A DNA stretch of 20,536 nt from Podila epigama (GCA_015679605.1 JAAAVE010000272.1:3874-24409); one strand, 5' to 3'; positions 1 through 10,209 are shown, counted from the stretch's first letter. Program-made: numbers and translations. Notes: a model not told the origin generated them from the letters alone.

Positions 1-54
1 AGCGAGCAAAGGAAAAATAAAAATATAGAGGACCGGATTGGAGTAGAGTGGGAA

Positions 55-433
55 TCAGTTGGCCTTGGTGGGAAAAAGATCGATCAAGCCACGGAGTTGC
101 ATCCTCAATGCTGCATTGAGATACACAAGCAGGGTTGGATGGATGGTTGGTGAGCATAAATGTATTCATGTATGCGTGTGTGTCGTTGTGTCGTTGTGTC
201 GTAAAGATTGGCTGAGATGGGAGAGCCTTCTTTTTTACCTTGATTGATTTCAATTGATTTCTGGTGGGTGACATGCTTACACCTTGCCAGTGTTGCGTAT
301 CCGTGGTGATGTCCATGGTGCTATGAAGAAGATAGATAGTGATATATACATACACAAACACGTACACATCACATACACATGGGGTTGGACACGGAATGTA
401 GTTTGCTTACCAATTGCTTTGAGCTGCTACCTG
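55..433 (-). CDS. Possible 3' part of a spliced minus-strand gene (tentative)
   Basis: Three short blocks on the minus strand can be joined through consensus splice sites in one open frame: 433-411 (donor GTAAGC at 410-405), 320-283 (acceptor ATAG before it, donor GTGTAAGC after it) and 110-55 (acceptor TGCAG), ending at a TGA at 57-55. The joined frame includes MDITTDTQHWQ across the second block and then ALRMQLRGLIDLF in the last. I recognise no family. The ATG at about 317 could be a start, giving only a 29-aa peptide, or the blocks could be terminal exons of a gene whose earlier exons I cannot find. Another frame of the last block stays open to the window edge, so the stop is not certain. 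The introns contain microsatellite-like sequence, as in other introns here. Splice-site quality and phase agreement are the only support. Confidence 0.25.
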
Positions 434-615
434 CTACATGCTAGGACAAATCAAGGCGTATCACGCGTCTGATTACAAAAAGGCGACCAGTCAGGGTTTC
501 CCTCTTTTTTGCATGAGTGCGCGTTAAAACGAAACGCGATGGCCCCACGGGTAGAACGAGCGAGTGAGTGAGTGAATGGAGGTAGCGAAGGGACCGAAAA
601 GGCTCTGGAACCGTG

Positions 616-623
616 TGACGTCT
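616..623 (+). promoter_or_regulatory. CRE-like site
   Basis: TGACGTCT matches the cAMP-response/ATF-CREB palindrome TGACGTCA at seven of eight positions. It lies about 200 bp upstream of the TATA box of the gene at 1025. A match this short can occur by chance; its interest is that the downstream protein has several PKA-type sites. Confidence 0.2.
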
Positions 624-818
624 CACAAGGCTGGCACTTTACTCGTCCGGTCTCAGTGTGTCCGTCTTGTCGTCTTGTCGTCTTGCCGCCTGTTGCATTG
701 TCGCCTGTCACCTGTCCTTTGCGGTTTATTCTAAACATTTGTCTGGGTCCCTCCTTTCATTCATGACAATGACGATGCAATTGACAATTGACAACGACAA
801 TGAGGATGAGGATGAGGA

Positions 819-826
819 TATAAAAG
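819..826 (+). promoter_or_regulatory. TATA box of the gene at 1025
   Basis: TATAAAAG is a consensus TATA element about 200 bp upstream of the ATG at 1025. The sequence between is a CT-rich then ACAC-rich leader, typical of a fungal 5' UTR. Two other genes in the window (ATGs at 10210 and 12389) have TATA elements at similar distances. Confidence 0.5.
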
Positions 827-1024
827 ATATAAGACCAAAAGGCATCTTTCTCAAACATTTTGTCTCTCGTTTTCTGAAAAATTCTTTTTCATTTCAAGCC
901 AACTTCAATTTTTTTTTCTTTCACCCACTCTCTGTGTAAAAGCACTCATACTACACACCCATTTAACATTCATTTAAACACACACACACATACACACACA
1001 TAATACACACATTACACCATCATC

Positions 1025-1707
1025 ATGGCCGAAGCAAACTCTGGCTCTCATTCTCAACCACAGCAGACCCCGCGCAGGAATAGCATTATGGGTAGAATGG
1101 CTGAAAAGGTGCGTCGTCTGTCTCAAGACCTATCTGGTCACAACAGTAACAGCAACAGCAACAACAACGCCAACAACAGTACCAATAGTCCTCGCACCTA
1201 TGCCAGCAATGAATCGGCCCATGACAATGCCTATGTCGGCGAGGTGAGTTTTTGGAGGTCATTCGTCACTGAGGATGTGTCCAGATGATTGAAGAGTTGG
1301 GTAGTAGAGGCAGCCAGCAGAGCTATAGACACACACACACACACACACACGCATGTATACATATACATACCACATTCCATGTGTACTTCCCACATACGAC
1401 ACACACACACAGAAACACTCTTTCTAACACATTTATTTTATTCCAGGCTACAATGGTAGGTGCTCATGCTGTCCCACCTCAGACATCAATACCCAAGACG
1501 AATGACTCGAGGAGGGCATCGAGTGGCAGCACTCATAGCCAGCATACATACGGTGGCCCAGAGACTCGTCATGACAATGCCTATGTCTCAGAATCGATGG
1601 TTGTGGGTGCGCATGCCATCCCACCCATGACCTTTCATGCCCGCCACGACATGAAGGAGAAGAGGAGGCTCGACGCCCAGCGAATGAAGCAGCCTAGTCA
1701 GCAGTAG
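1025..1707 (+). CDS. Low-complexity protein with three RRxS sites and a duplicated HDNAYV...VGAHA(V/I)PP motif
   Basis: Two exons, 1025-1243 and 1447-1707, joined in phase 0 through a GTGAGT donor and a TTCCAG acceptor, give a 159-aa protein. I do not recognise the family. Visible features: RRNS (residues 17-20), RRLS (30-33) and RRAS (95-98), all fitting the R-R-x-S consensus for cAMP-dependent protein kinase; a Ser/Asn-rich stretch (about 38-60); and a direct repeat, HDNAYVGEATMVGAHAVPP (66-84) and HDNAYVSESMVVGAHAIPP (115-133), identical at 14 of 19 positions. The C-terminus (about 139-154) is basic and predicted helical. No signal peptide or membrane segment is seen. The intron cuts through the first repeat copy but not the second, so the copies did not arise by duplication of an intact exon. 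A regulatory or scaffold protein controlled by phosphorylation is plausible but is inference. The upstream TATA box and preserved phase across the intron support a real gene. Confidence 0.75.
1329..1350 (+). repeat. (AC)n microsatellite in an intron
   Basis: Eleven AC units lie inside the single intron (1244-1446) of the gene at 1025. Further AC-rich sequence follows to about 1410. It makes no contribution to the reading frame. Confidence 0.9.
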
Positions 1708-2404
1708 TCGATTCTCGTATTTTGCAGTAGTGTATTTATGCGAGTGTTTTGAATTGTATTTAATGTAAATGAAGATATAATAATGTTCCAAAATGTGAGT
1801 TCTGTGTGTGTGTTGTGTGTGTTGGATGTGTGTCTGTGTGTCTCGTTTTGTGTTGTGTTGTTCTTGGTGTATGTGGTGAGTGTGTACCATTGTGTGCGTG
1901 ATTCTATGCTGCGTGAAAAGGATGGGCCAGTCAGTCATCCATGGGACAATGGGTGGATGGGACAGGCTGACTTTAACGACGATAGGCGTTTTGAATGTAA
2001 AAATAGCCCACAGCAAAAGACACAAAGAGGCAATTGTAATAATAAAAATAATAATAATCCAAAACACAGCTATCTATCTATCTATACCTTCTGTATTCCG
2101 CTTTTCTTTTTTCTTTTTGTTCAATTCATTTGTCCATCATTGTCTTCCATTTCACTCGTTGTCCATTGTTGTAGTTGTAGTTGTAGTTGTAGTAAAAAAA
2201 GCAGCTCCAGCAGTAGCAGTTATTTTCTCTTGAGAAAAAAAACCACATTCATCTATTTTGTTACATTCAAGCACAAGAGAACCTCTCTTTTTTTGTTCTC
2301 TTCTTGTTTTGATCACCCAACTCATTCCTTCTCATCTCCCCACCAACACATCTTCCTAACCAGCAAACAGGAACAACAATAACAACAAGAACAAAAACTA
2401 CGTC
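1708..2404. other. Intergenic region between two plus-strand genes
   Basis: About 700 bp without a convincing gene. It holds the AT-rich 3' region of the upstream gene, a TGTGTG-rich stretch (about 1800-1900), a (GTTGTA)-type repeat (about 2166-2192) and a CT-rich leader followed by AACAACAA just before the ATG at 2405, as in fungal 5' UTRs. A 199-codon open frame across it is low complexity and lacks coding character. Confidence 0.6.
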
Positions 2405-3682
2405 ATGCTCGGCCTCAAATCCTCAACAAGCAACAGCAAGACCATGCTTCATCGTTCACTCATATTCGCCCTCCTCGGCTTGATTTGTTTCTCAGGCACG
2501 CTTGTTCTTGCTCAAGGTGTGTGTTCTTTTTTATTCGTCACTCTTGTAGCACAAACTTATTGACGTGAATTGCATTGCATTGGAGTGGATGCATGGAATG
2601 GAACAGATGGATGAACCAACTATAAAAGAAAAAAAGTGCATTCAAAGAAGAAAAGCCGAGTTTTTCTTTTTTTCTTTGTGCCTGTTGACTGTTGATCCTA
2701 TTCGACATACATGCGTGTGATATTACAACGGGCAAAAAAAGGAGATTCTCTCCTCCCTCCCTTTGTGTTCCACCTTTTTTGTTCCGCCTTCCCCTTTTCA
2801 CCTTTTCAATGATATCCACTCCATGCATTGTGGTCACTCATGCACTCACTCACTCACTCACTCACTCTCACTCACTCACTCACTCACTCACTCATGCATA
2901 AACACCCTTCATAAATTGCAGAATCTACCACATCAGGCACACCAGGACCAGACCCTACAGGTACTCCTACAGGCACTCCCACAGGCACAGCAACAGGAAC
3001 AGCAACAGGCACAGCAACAGGAACAGCTACAGGCACAGCAACATCAGGCCTCCCTTTGCCAACGAGGTCGCCAATGGACCCACTGTCATCCCTCACCATG
3101 ATCAAACCCAAGGTCAATGCTGAGAATCCTCCACTCTTTGCTGTTGGCACAGATATTGAGTTTGTTTGGGATTATGACAAGTACCTAATCCTGCCTCCAG
3201 CCAACATTACCATCGAGGCCTTCTTGCCGGACAAGAGCATTATTACCATTGGCGACGCATTGCCTGGCAACACCAAAAACTATACCTGGACTGTAGCTAT
3301 GCAGAAGAACACCACGACACCGATCCGCACCGCCGTCTACACTCTGAGGATATTCGATGGTAACGTAGGCAGGGATGGACACAGAACAGACGGTGGTGGA
3401 TACCTCGTCACCTATAGTGGACTCAAGTTTGGAATGTACATTCCCGTGGCCTATTCTCCAGGTAAGTAAGAAAAGGTTTAGGTAGACATGTGTATTCTCT
3501 GTCTGTTTTCGCAACACACATTCACACATTCGACTCTACGCGTTTATCTATCCTCCTTGATAGGAACTGCATGTGGCAAATGCCAGTTTGACAAGATCAC
3601 CAACAGTGCCTTGGCCTCTACGCCTGGACTTTTGCTAGTTATGTTGTCGAGTGTACTTGCTGTAGGAGTCGCCTTGCTCTGA
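2405..3682 (+). CDS. Secreted GPI-anchored DUF7137-like surface protein
   Basis: Three exons, 2405-2516, 2922-3461 and 3564-3682, joined at phase 1 both times (donors GTGTGT and GTAAGT; acceptors TTGCAG and GATAG), encode 256 aa. Residues 1-37 end in a hydrophobic signal peptide finishing LVLAQ; an in-frame Met at 14 would give a more standard 24-residue signal and may be the real start. Residues 50-78 are a Thr/Gly linker of TGTP/TGTA units. The domain from about 95 to 225 contains TMIKPKVNAENPPLFAVGTD, then FVWDYD, and later FGMYIPVAYSPG followed by CGKC. This matches, from memory, the layout of fungal DUF7137 GPI proteins (a VTMI.P...YKVGD start, FGMY.P end, then a Cys pair). Three N-glycosylation sequons (NIT, NYT, NTT) are present. 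The C-terminus (about 240-256) is hydrophobic after a small-residue stretch, as in a GPI-attachment signal. Likely location is the outer plasma membrane or cell wall; molecular function is unknown. Confidence 0.85.
2842..2894 (+). repeat. (CACT)n microsatellite in an intron
   Basis: About 53 bp of CACT units with one TCTCA interruption, inside intron 1 (2517-2921) of the GPI-protein gene and ending about 27 bp before its acceptor. Intron 1 (405 nt) is the longest intron on the left side of the window. Confidence 0.9.
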
Positions 3683-4444
3683 TATATTCATGCCTGAGAT
3701 ATATACCTGATAAACCCTGATATACAATTATGATTTATAGCATTGGATTGGATTTAAAAAAAAAAGGGACAAGGATAACACAATAAAAATAAGCCAAGCC
3801 ACATTTGATCACGCGCACATTTGTCGTCTCCTCTCATTTGTCAAATCCAAAGAACAAAGAAACCAGACAAGACAAGAAGACAGACGAACAGACGAAAGCA
3901 GACGAAAAGCAGACCAACAGAAAGACATTCAAACAGAAAGCAGACTTGAACCTCGACCTCAACAGGGGTGGGGTGGGGGGATTGAGGGTTGGAGTGTTGT
4001 TGGGGTTGACGAGTGGTGAGTGATAGTGTGTGTGGTGAGTGTGAGGATGGAGAAAAAGGGTAGAAAAAATGGTGCGAAAAAAATAGTGGCGAAGTTCACT
4101 CTTCTTCTTGCTTTTTTTGTCCTTCAACTGCTTTGCTTTGTCAGCACTCCCAACTGTTCATTTCTCTTCTCTTCTCTTCTCTTCTCTTCTCTTCATTCCA
4201 TTCATTCCATCCATCCAAAGAAATCTCAACGGAACTTCGACATCAGCCTCAGGACTCTGTCTCGGTGCATGTCTTTTTGATTTCACTCTCTTGTCTAGAC
4301 TATAACCATTTAGAAAAACAAAATAGACTCGAATGAATCCTTCATTCTAAAGACACTGGACAATCAAACTACTCTTCAACACCAAGAGCGAAAAAAAAAG
4401 TACACATTGGCAGAGGCAAGCAAAAAAAAAATTAGAAGCATCTC
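3683..4444. other. Intergenic region upstream of the RAD5/HLTF-like gene
   Basis: No gene is supported. The first 150 bp are the AT-rich 3' region of the upstream gene. An AGACGAAAGCAGACGA-type purine-rich repeat lies at about 3865-3950, a GTGTGGTGAGTG-rich patch at about 4005-4045, and a (TTCTC)n tract at 4161-4194. The final 60 bp before the ATG at 4445 are A-rich. Confidence 0.6.
4161..4194 (+). repeat. (TTCTC)n microsatellite
   Basis: About six to seven copies of the pentamer TTCTC followed by ATTCC-type units, in the CT-rich region about 250 bp upstream of the RAD5/HLTF-like start codon. It may be part of a pyrimidine-rich promoter or leader. Confidence 0.9.
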
Positions 4445-7400
4445 ATGTCTGGAGGTCCTCCCAATAACAATAACGGGGCCAACTCTGCTCCACTTACAGA
4501 CCCCTTGAGCTTCGCCTCAAAGCTCTTTCAACAGATTGGAAACGCCAACTTTGCACTCGACGAGGACTCGAGGAGCGAGTCTGATGCCTACGATAGCGAC
4601 GACGACGATGACGATGGTCCCAACGGTCAACAGTCTGTGCGACCATTCTCACAAATGCCAAAAGCTGCTCGGCCACTAGACACAGTTCCGTTGCAGGATA
4701 ATCTAGACCAAGCACATGCCAATGAACGACTATCCAAGCGCGCAAAACTAGATGCCATGACCAACCTCATCAACGCAGGCGGCCTTCCTCAGGCGTTTGC
4801 CTCCTTAGACCAGTCCGTTCATGCACAAGGCACTCACACTACCCCGTCACCCGCACCATCCATCAACACTCCAAATCGGATACAACTCGGACAATTCAAC
4901 CTCAACTCTACCACAGGGACCCCTCTCTCAATGACCCCCAACACTCCAATGACCCCATGCACGCCGGGATCTCAACAGCACAATAATCAAGAGTTCATGC
5001 TCGCCATACCCACTCTGCTTTCACAAAGAAACCCTGCACAACCCACACCTGTCATCCAACCATCACCATTACCTGTCGATACACTTGCTTCAGCAGCAGC
5101 CATCCTGTCAGCAGCGCGGACTCTGTCACCAGCCTTGCAACTGGCGAATGCCACCACCACTTCACAGTCCTTGTCACCCGCGCCACAGCAGTCGATTCTC
5201 CAAGAAACACACCACTCACCGTTTTCTACCGCATCAGCATCAGCATCAGCATCAACGTCAGCATCCGGATCCCAGTCCACGGGCCACTCAACACCCTCAG
5301 CTCCAACTCCTGTAGCGGCAAATAAAGTCATTGATCTGACAGATGACACGACTGTGATATCGGACGACGAGGTCGAGATTGACGAATCCAGGACCACCAC
5401 TGTCGCCAATCGAAACATGTGCTTTGGCATGATCCAGTCGCTGGTCGTGACCCTATACCCTCGTCACCTAGAGTATGAAGAGGGCAAGGCGGATAGGGTC
5501 ATTATCAAGCGTGCAACAACTGCTGGCAAGGCCAGTCTGGCTGTTGAACACGAGGGTGGACTGGTACGAAAAAACCTCTTTTTTCGTTTGTTTTTCTTTC
5601 TAATGAATGATGTCATTTACTTGAATGTGTGTGTGAGAAAATTGACTCTTCTCTCTCACTTTTTCCCACAACTTCAATTTTGTAGTATGGCTATATTGTA
5701 TCAGAATTAGCAGAAACGCTTGTGCCGTTGGTGGATGCAGGGATGATCTGGTGGGAGGCATCAGTTCCTCGACAGCGAAAGCAAAACGTAAGGATTGCAA
5801 TTACAATTCAACTTTTTTGACAGGATTTTGTCTATTCAGGATTTTGTCTATTGACAGGGTCCATTTGCACCCATTGTAACATTTTGTCACACACACACAC
5901 ACACACAAAAAAAGTCTCGTATTCACTCACCATGAATGACACTTTGAAAAATAGAATGTCAGTGCGCCAGTCAACATTGTTATCTATGGGCGGCCAGAGA
6001 ATCAAATGGCAGTCGCAAAGGCGCTCTATGGCAAAGCTAGACTCGCGGATCCAATATCCTTTGATCATCGGACACAATACTCAAACCCACTCGTCCCCGC
6101 ACCTGGAGAAAAACTCTCCCCTTACGACATCTATAGAGGCGTTACTACACCAGCGCAGTCCTATGGGTCCGGGTCTTCAGGCTATGGATATTCGGGATAT
6201 CATGGATACAGCAGTGGCAGTGTTCGCTCAGCCGAAGAAATCAAGAACCAGATTGACGGTGTCTTCAAGGGACTTCGTAGTGCAACAGATTTGCCAGAGG
6301 TAGAGCCATCCGACACTGTGGTGACACCCATGTACAGACATCAGAAACAGGGACTCTATTTTCTGTTGGAGCGTGAGAAGCAAGACGACTACTCGGACAA
6401 TGAAAAGAACAAACTCACTTCCCTGTGGCGTGTTCGGCAGCAATTGCATCGTCACCCGGTCTACTATAACGTCGTCACCAGCCAAGAGTCAAGCATAAAG
6501 CCACCAAGTATGCGAGGAGGCATCTTGGCTGATGATGTAAGTGTCAAAAGATTCATTCTTCTGGTATCAATCGTCAAAAGGTGTATATGAAAAACTGTCT
6601 TTGTTATAGTACTAATTTCAAACTTGGTTTATATATTGGCGTGTTCTCTTTCTTTCTTTTTTCCACACACACACACACACTCTCTCTCTCTCTCTCTCTC
6701 TTGTTTTCTCAATTGGAAATTGACTATTGGCTGCGACGACAGATGGGATTAGGAAAGACTATTACAATCATCTCTCTTATTATGGCGACACTTGACCGTG
6801 GAATGTATGCACAATCTCGGTTGAACAAGGTAACAGCAGCAATTACACCCAGTACAGCACCGGATTTTTTGAGTTCGGGCGATCAAGTGACAGAGTACGA
6901 TTCACCTCCATCGCCCACCATCCGTCCAATGTTGGCTACAGCACCCAGGAAACCGCTTCACCGAAAACGTTTGACGAATCTCCGCACGAAATCACACGCG
7001 ACTTTGATTATTTGTCCCTTGTCCACAGTACAAAACTGGGAGGAACAGTTTGAGACACATGTTCGGAAGGACGCCCTTCAAGTGTATGTGTATCATGGCG
7101 GACAACGCGTGTCGGATCCAGCATACTTGGCCAAGCATGATGTCGTTATCACTACCTATAACCTGTTGGGCACCGAATATTCAAAGGAATGCAAGGGGCG
7201 GGATTCAGAGTCTGGACCATCCAAGCACCCAAGTGTGCTGCAGCATATCGACTGGTTCCGCGTTGTCTTGGATGAGGCGCACATCATCAAGGAGGTCAGT
7301 ACAACCCAGAGTAAAGCAGCGTGCGCTCTGACAGCCGAGCGCCGCTGGTGCTTGACAGGAACGCCCATTCAGAATAAGGTAAGCATGCTAAAATGATATG

Positions 7401-9298
7401 CATCCGGAATGTGTTGTCATGACAAGACTACGAGTGAATAGATGTGGTCAAGGGATGTGTGTGTGAATGGATATGACTAAGGGACATGTCAAAGAATTAT
7501 CAAAGTGAAATCATTATTCTCATTCATTGTCTTCTCTTCTTTTTCACTCTAGTTGGATGATTTGTATGCTCTTGTAAAGTTCCTTGGTATGCAGCCGTTC
7601 CATGAAAAGGCTCACTGGGCCCATTACATTTCCAAGCCGATCAAGTCGGCAAACCCAATTGGTATAACACGTCTCCAGACCTTGATGAAGGTCATTACCT
7701 TGCGTCGCACCAAGACCCAGATGGTCGATGGTAAACCGTTGCTCACTCTGCCACACAGAACCGACCACATGCGAATCCTCGAGTTGAGTCTGAACGAACG
7801 ACAGATGTACCAGCGTATGGAGTCGCGTGCCAAAGAGAAGGTCAAGGAGATTGTTCAAGAGAACAAGATCATGAAGAACTATGCTCATATCCTACAGGCC
7901 ATTCTCAAGCTCCGACAGATTTGTGCTCATTATGCACTCGTCAAAAGCATGAACGACGAGCTGGACATGAGTCTCGAATTCAATCTGGCCAAGGCTTCGG
8001 CTATTCTATCACTCTTGCAGGATTCTGGCAACGACCAATGTAGTTATTGTTTCCATGGATCGACACCGACACCGATTGTGACCCGTTGCGAACATATTAT
8101 TTGTCCCGAGTGTGTCAAGAAGCTGAGCCCGATTTCGTATATGCTAATCCAGAAGGGCAATGCCAACGTCAGTGTGGCACCGGCGCTCAAGACGGATTTT
8201 GCATGCCCCCAGTGCTCAACCAACGTTCGACCGGTGGACCTGATTCAGATACAGGATGATACAGAAGACAAGTTGGCCGCTACTGCTGAAGGAGGATGTC
8301 ATCTCCGCACGCGGACCGATGAGAATGGAATGTTTATTCACTCGACCAAGGTCAAGGCTTTGATGGAGGATCTTGTTCAAGCTAAAGAGGCTTCACAGAG
8401 AACAGGGGCGCCCATTGTCAAGAGTGTTGTGTTTTCACAGTGGACCAGCATGTTGGACTTGATTGAGGTAGGTCATGCTTTATACTTTTGGAAAAGGCAA
8501 CGTTGAAGAGCGCGAAGGTGGTCTTTCTTTGTTTCTTTCTTTTCTAGTGCGCATGTTTATCCTTGGTGACATACTCACATGAGGAGGATGGTCATGTGTC
8601 GATTGTGTTGTACAATAGGATGGATTGAGAGAGAACCACATCAAGTTTTCTCGTCTTGACGGAACGATGCAACGAAACGACCGAACGCTGGCCATGACGA
8701 GCTTCAAGGAGAATCGGGACGTGAGCGTCATTCTGATCAGTTTGAAGGCCGGAGGCGTTGGACTCAACTTGACCGCCGCTCAACGAGTATACCTCATGGA
8801 TCCTCACTGGTAATTGCTTCACCATCGAGTTTTTATATATTGTGTACGGAGCAATGGAGTAGAAAAAGAGGGGGTCATACTGACGCATTGATTTCTTGTC
8901 CAATGATAGGAATCCGTCGGTAGAGAGTCAAGCCATCGACCGTATCCACCGACTTGGACAAACAAAGCCCGTTGATGTAATTCGATTCATCATCAAGGTA
9001 AGAATGCTCATGTGTGGTTATATCTCTTTTTTTTTTCTTCTCTTTCTCTCATCCTTCTTTCCATGCATTGTGTGACTCACGCGTCTTACATGTGTTTTTT
9101 TTTACTGTTGACTTTTGTCACTAGGAATCTATCGAGGAAAACATTCTGGAGCTTCAAAAGCGGAAAACCGAGTTGTCGGAAATGACATTCTCTGAAAAGC
9201 TATCCAAGCAGGAGGTTCTCAAGCGACGACTCGAGGATCTCAAGTATCTCTTCCAGGGTTCGTCCGAGATTATGAGGAAGCGCGCCATGGCCTCGTAG
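4445..9298 (+). CDS. RAD5/HLTF-type SNF2 translocase and RING E3 ligase
   Basis: Nine exons join in frame to about 1,259 aa: 4445-5563, 5686-5787, 5858-5875, 6000-6536, 6743-7378, 7553-8467, 8619-8809, 8910-8997 and 9125-9298. Order of parts: a disordered N-terminus with an Asp run, an NLS-like KRAKLD and a SUMO-interaction-like VIDLT (295-299); a HIRAN-like domain (about 322-430, CFGM...YGYIVSELAETLVPL); the SNF2 ATPase with Walker A GLGKT (594-598), DEAH (769-772) and TGTPIQN (797-803); a C3HC4 RING (967-1024; CSYC, CEHIICPEC, CPQC) with a long insert before the last Cys pair; and helicase C with AGGVGLNLT and RIHRLGQ. This is the Rad5/HLTF order. The family works in the nucleus in post-replication repair: replication-fork remodelling and PCNA polyubiquitination. 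All key residues look intact. Exon 3 (18 nt, GPFAPI) and the acceptor before 6000 are the least certain parts. A RAD16-like role is less likely given the HIRAN domain. Confidence 0.9.
5821..5852 (+). repeat. 16-bp tandem duplication over a 3' splice region
   Basis: The unit caggattttgtctatt occurs twice in direct tandem at the end of intron 2 (5788-5857) of the RAD5/HLTF-like gene, just before the acceptor of the 18-nt micro-exon. It creates extra AG dinucleotides after TTGACAG and TATTCAG. Using the second of these (exon start at 5839) reads into a stop within five codons. Confidence 0.85.
5888..5907 (+). repeat. (CA)n microsatellite in an intron
   Basis: About ten CA units inside intron 3 (5876-5999) of the RAD5/HLTF-like gene, immediately after the micro-exon donor GTAACA. 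Confidence 0.85.
6664..6700 (+). repeat. (CA)n(TC)n compound microsatellite in an intron
   Basis: A CA run followed by a TC run lies in intron 4 (6537-6742) of the RAD5/HLTF-like gene, about 40 bp upstream of the acceptor. The pyrimidine part may act as an extended polypyrimidine tract. This intron falls directly between GGILADD and MGLGKT, one residue before the Walker A loop. Confidence 0.85.
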
Positions 9299-9849
9299 TC
9301 GCCGCGAGTCTTTTTTTTTGTCTTTTATTCATTTCTTTTCCTGTTATCATTCTGGTGTTTTTATTATTATTTTTATTATTCTTATTCTTATTCCTATTAT
9401 TATTGCCATACCTATATTATTGCTACTATTTCCCATATCCTCAACTCCTCGCATTAACCCTCATCCCCTTTGTAGAATACGCGCTCTCTCTCTGTCTCTC
9501 TCGGTCGCCCCCAACTTTTTTTTTCTGTTCACCATTAAATCTTTTACGTATGATAATGATGGCAATTGCAAAGTTGGCTGACAATCAACTTTCTTTTTTA
9601 GCTTCAATAACTTTCTCTTAAGCTTTGACAATGCCATCATCCTCCTCGTTTGATGCTAACTGTTCATTCACATATTTGCGCAGCACAAACTCACTCAATA
9701 TACGCACCACTAATATGGATCAATGGATTAGCTGTAGTTCAATTGACGCAAAGTGAAGTGCTCATTGTCAAATACCAGATTCTCGCGCTCTGTCCTCCCT
9801 CCTCCTTGATTCCTAAGCAACCATTGTTATTTTTCTTGGCTGCGGCTCT
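9299..9849. other. Intergenic region downstream of the RAD5/HLTF-like gene
   Basis: No gene is supported. The region starts with a poly-T/CT 3' tract, then a degenerate (TTA/TTC)n run at about 9358-9425 and another CT-rich patch at about 9485-9500. The remainder to 9849 is unique AT-rich sequence that leads into the promoter of the short gene at 10210. Confidence 0.55.
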
Positions 9850-9858
9850 ATGACTCAT
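9850..9858 (+). promoter_or_regulatory. GCN4/AP-1-type palindrome
   Basis: ATGACTCAT is the full nine-base site bound by fungal GCN4/CPC1-class and AP-1-class bZIP factors. It lies 85 bp upstream of a TATA box, a normal spacing for an upstream activating site, and 352 bp upstream of the ATG at 10210. Confidence 0.4.
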
Positions 9859-9942
9859 TGCGTTATTGCTGGGCTGAATGGTTCTAATTCTCAATTCAAT
9901 TTTGCTTGAGGGAGGAAAAAGTTAAAATGGGAAATCCTGGGA

Positions 9943-9950
9943 TATATAAA
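9943..9950 (+). promoter_or_regulatory. TATA box of the short gene at 10210
   Basis: TATATAAA, in the context GGGATATATAAAACT, lies 260 bp upstream of the ATG at 10210. A repetitive CAACCACC/CAACTACC leader follows (about 10004-10079), resembling the CAAC-rich leaders of other fungal genes. Confidence 0.45.
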
Positions 9951-10209
9951 ACTGGCCACATTTTTTTTGCTCGGAAGTATTCGATATTATTACTTCATTT
10001 TCGCCACAACCACCTCAACCACCGCAACCACCACAACTACCTCAACTATCTCAACTGCTACAACTACCTCAACTGCCACCCGTCGCCACCCGTCGCCACC
10101 TGCCGCCGCGATAACTGCTTTGCCACTTGCCTGTCACATACTACTTTAATCCCACATTTACCGAGTTTATACCCACTTTCACCTACTTTCTCTTTACTAC
10201 TATCACGCC

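Noticed and set aside
1783-2382. A 199-codon plus-strand frame between two genes
   Set aside because: It reads through TG-rich, TTGTAG and CT-rich repeats, lacks family resemblance and overlaps the expected 3' and 5' UTRs of real genes.
2842-2894. CRISPR-like regular repeat
   Set aside because: It is a plain CACT microsatellite without spacers, inside a eukaryotic intron.
5851-6303. Continuous 150-codon frame through intron 3 of the RAD5/HLTF-like gene
   Set aside because: It would read the CA repeat as protein and leaves the frame that matches the downstream SNF2 region; the spliced model keeps domain continuity.
9967-10149. A 60-codon Thr-rich frame upstream of the short gene
   Set aside because: It is a reading of the CAACCACC-type leader and lies between the TATA box and the ATG at 10210, so it is more likely 5' UTR.
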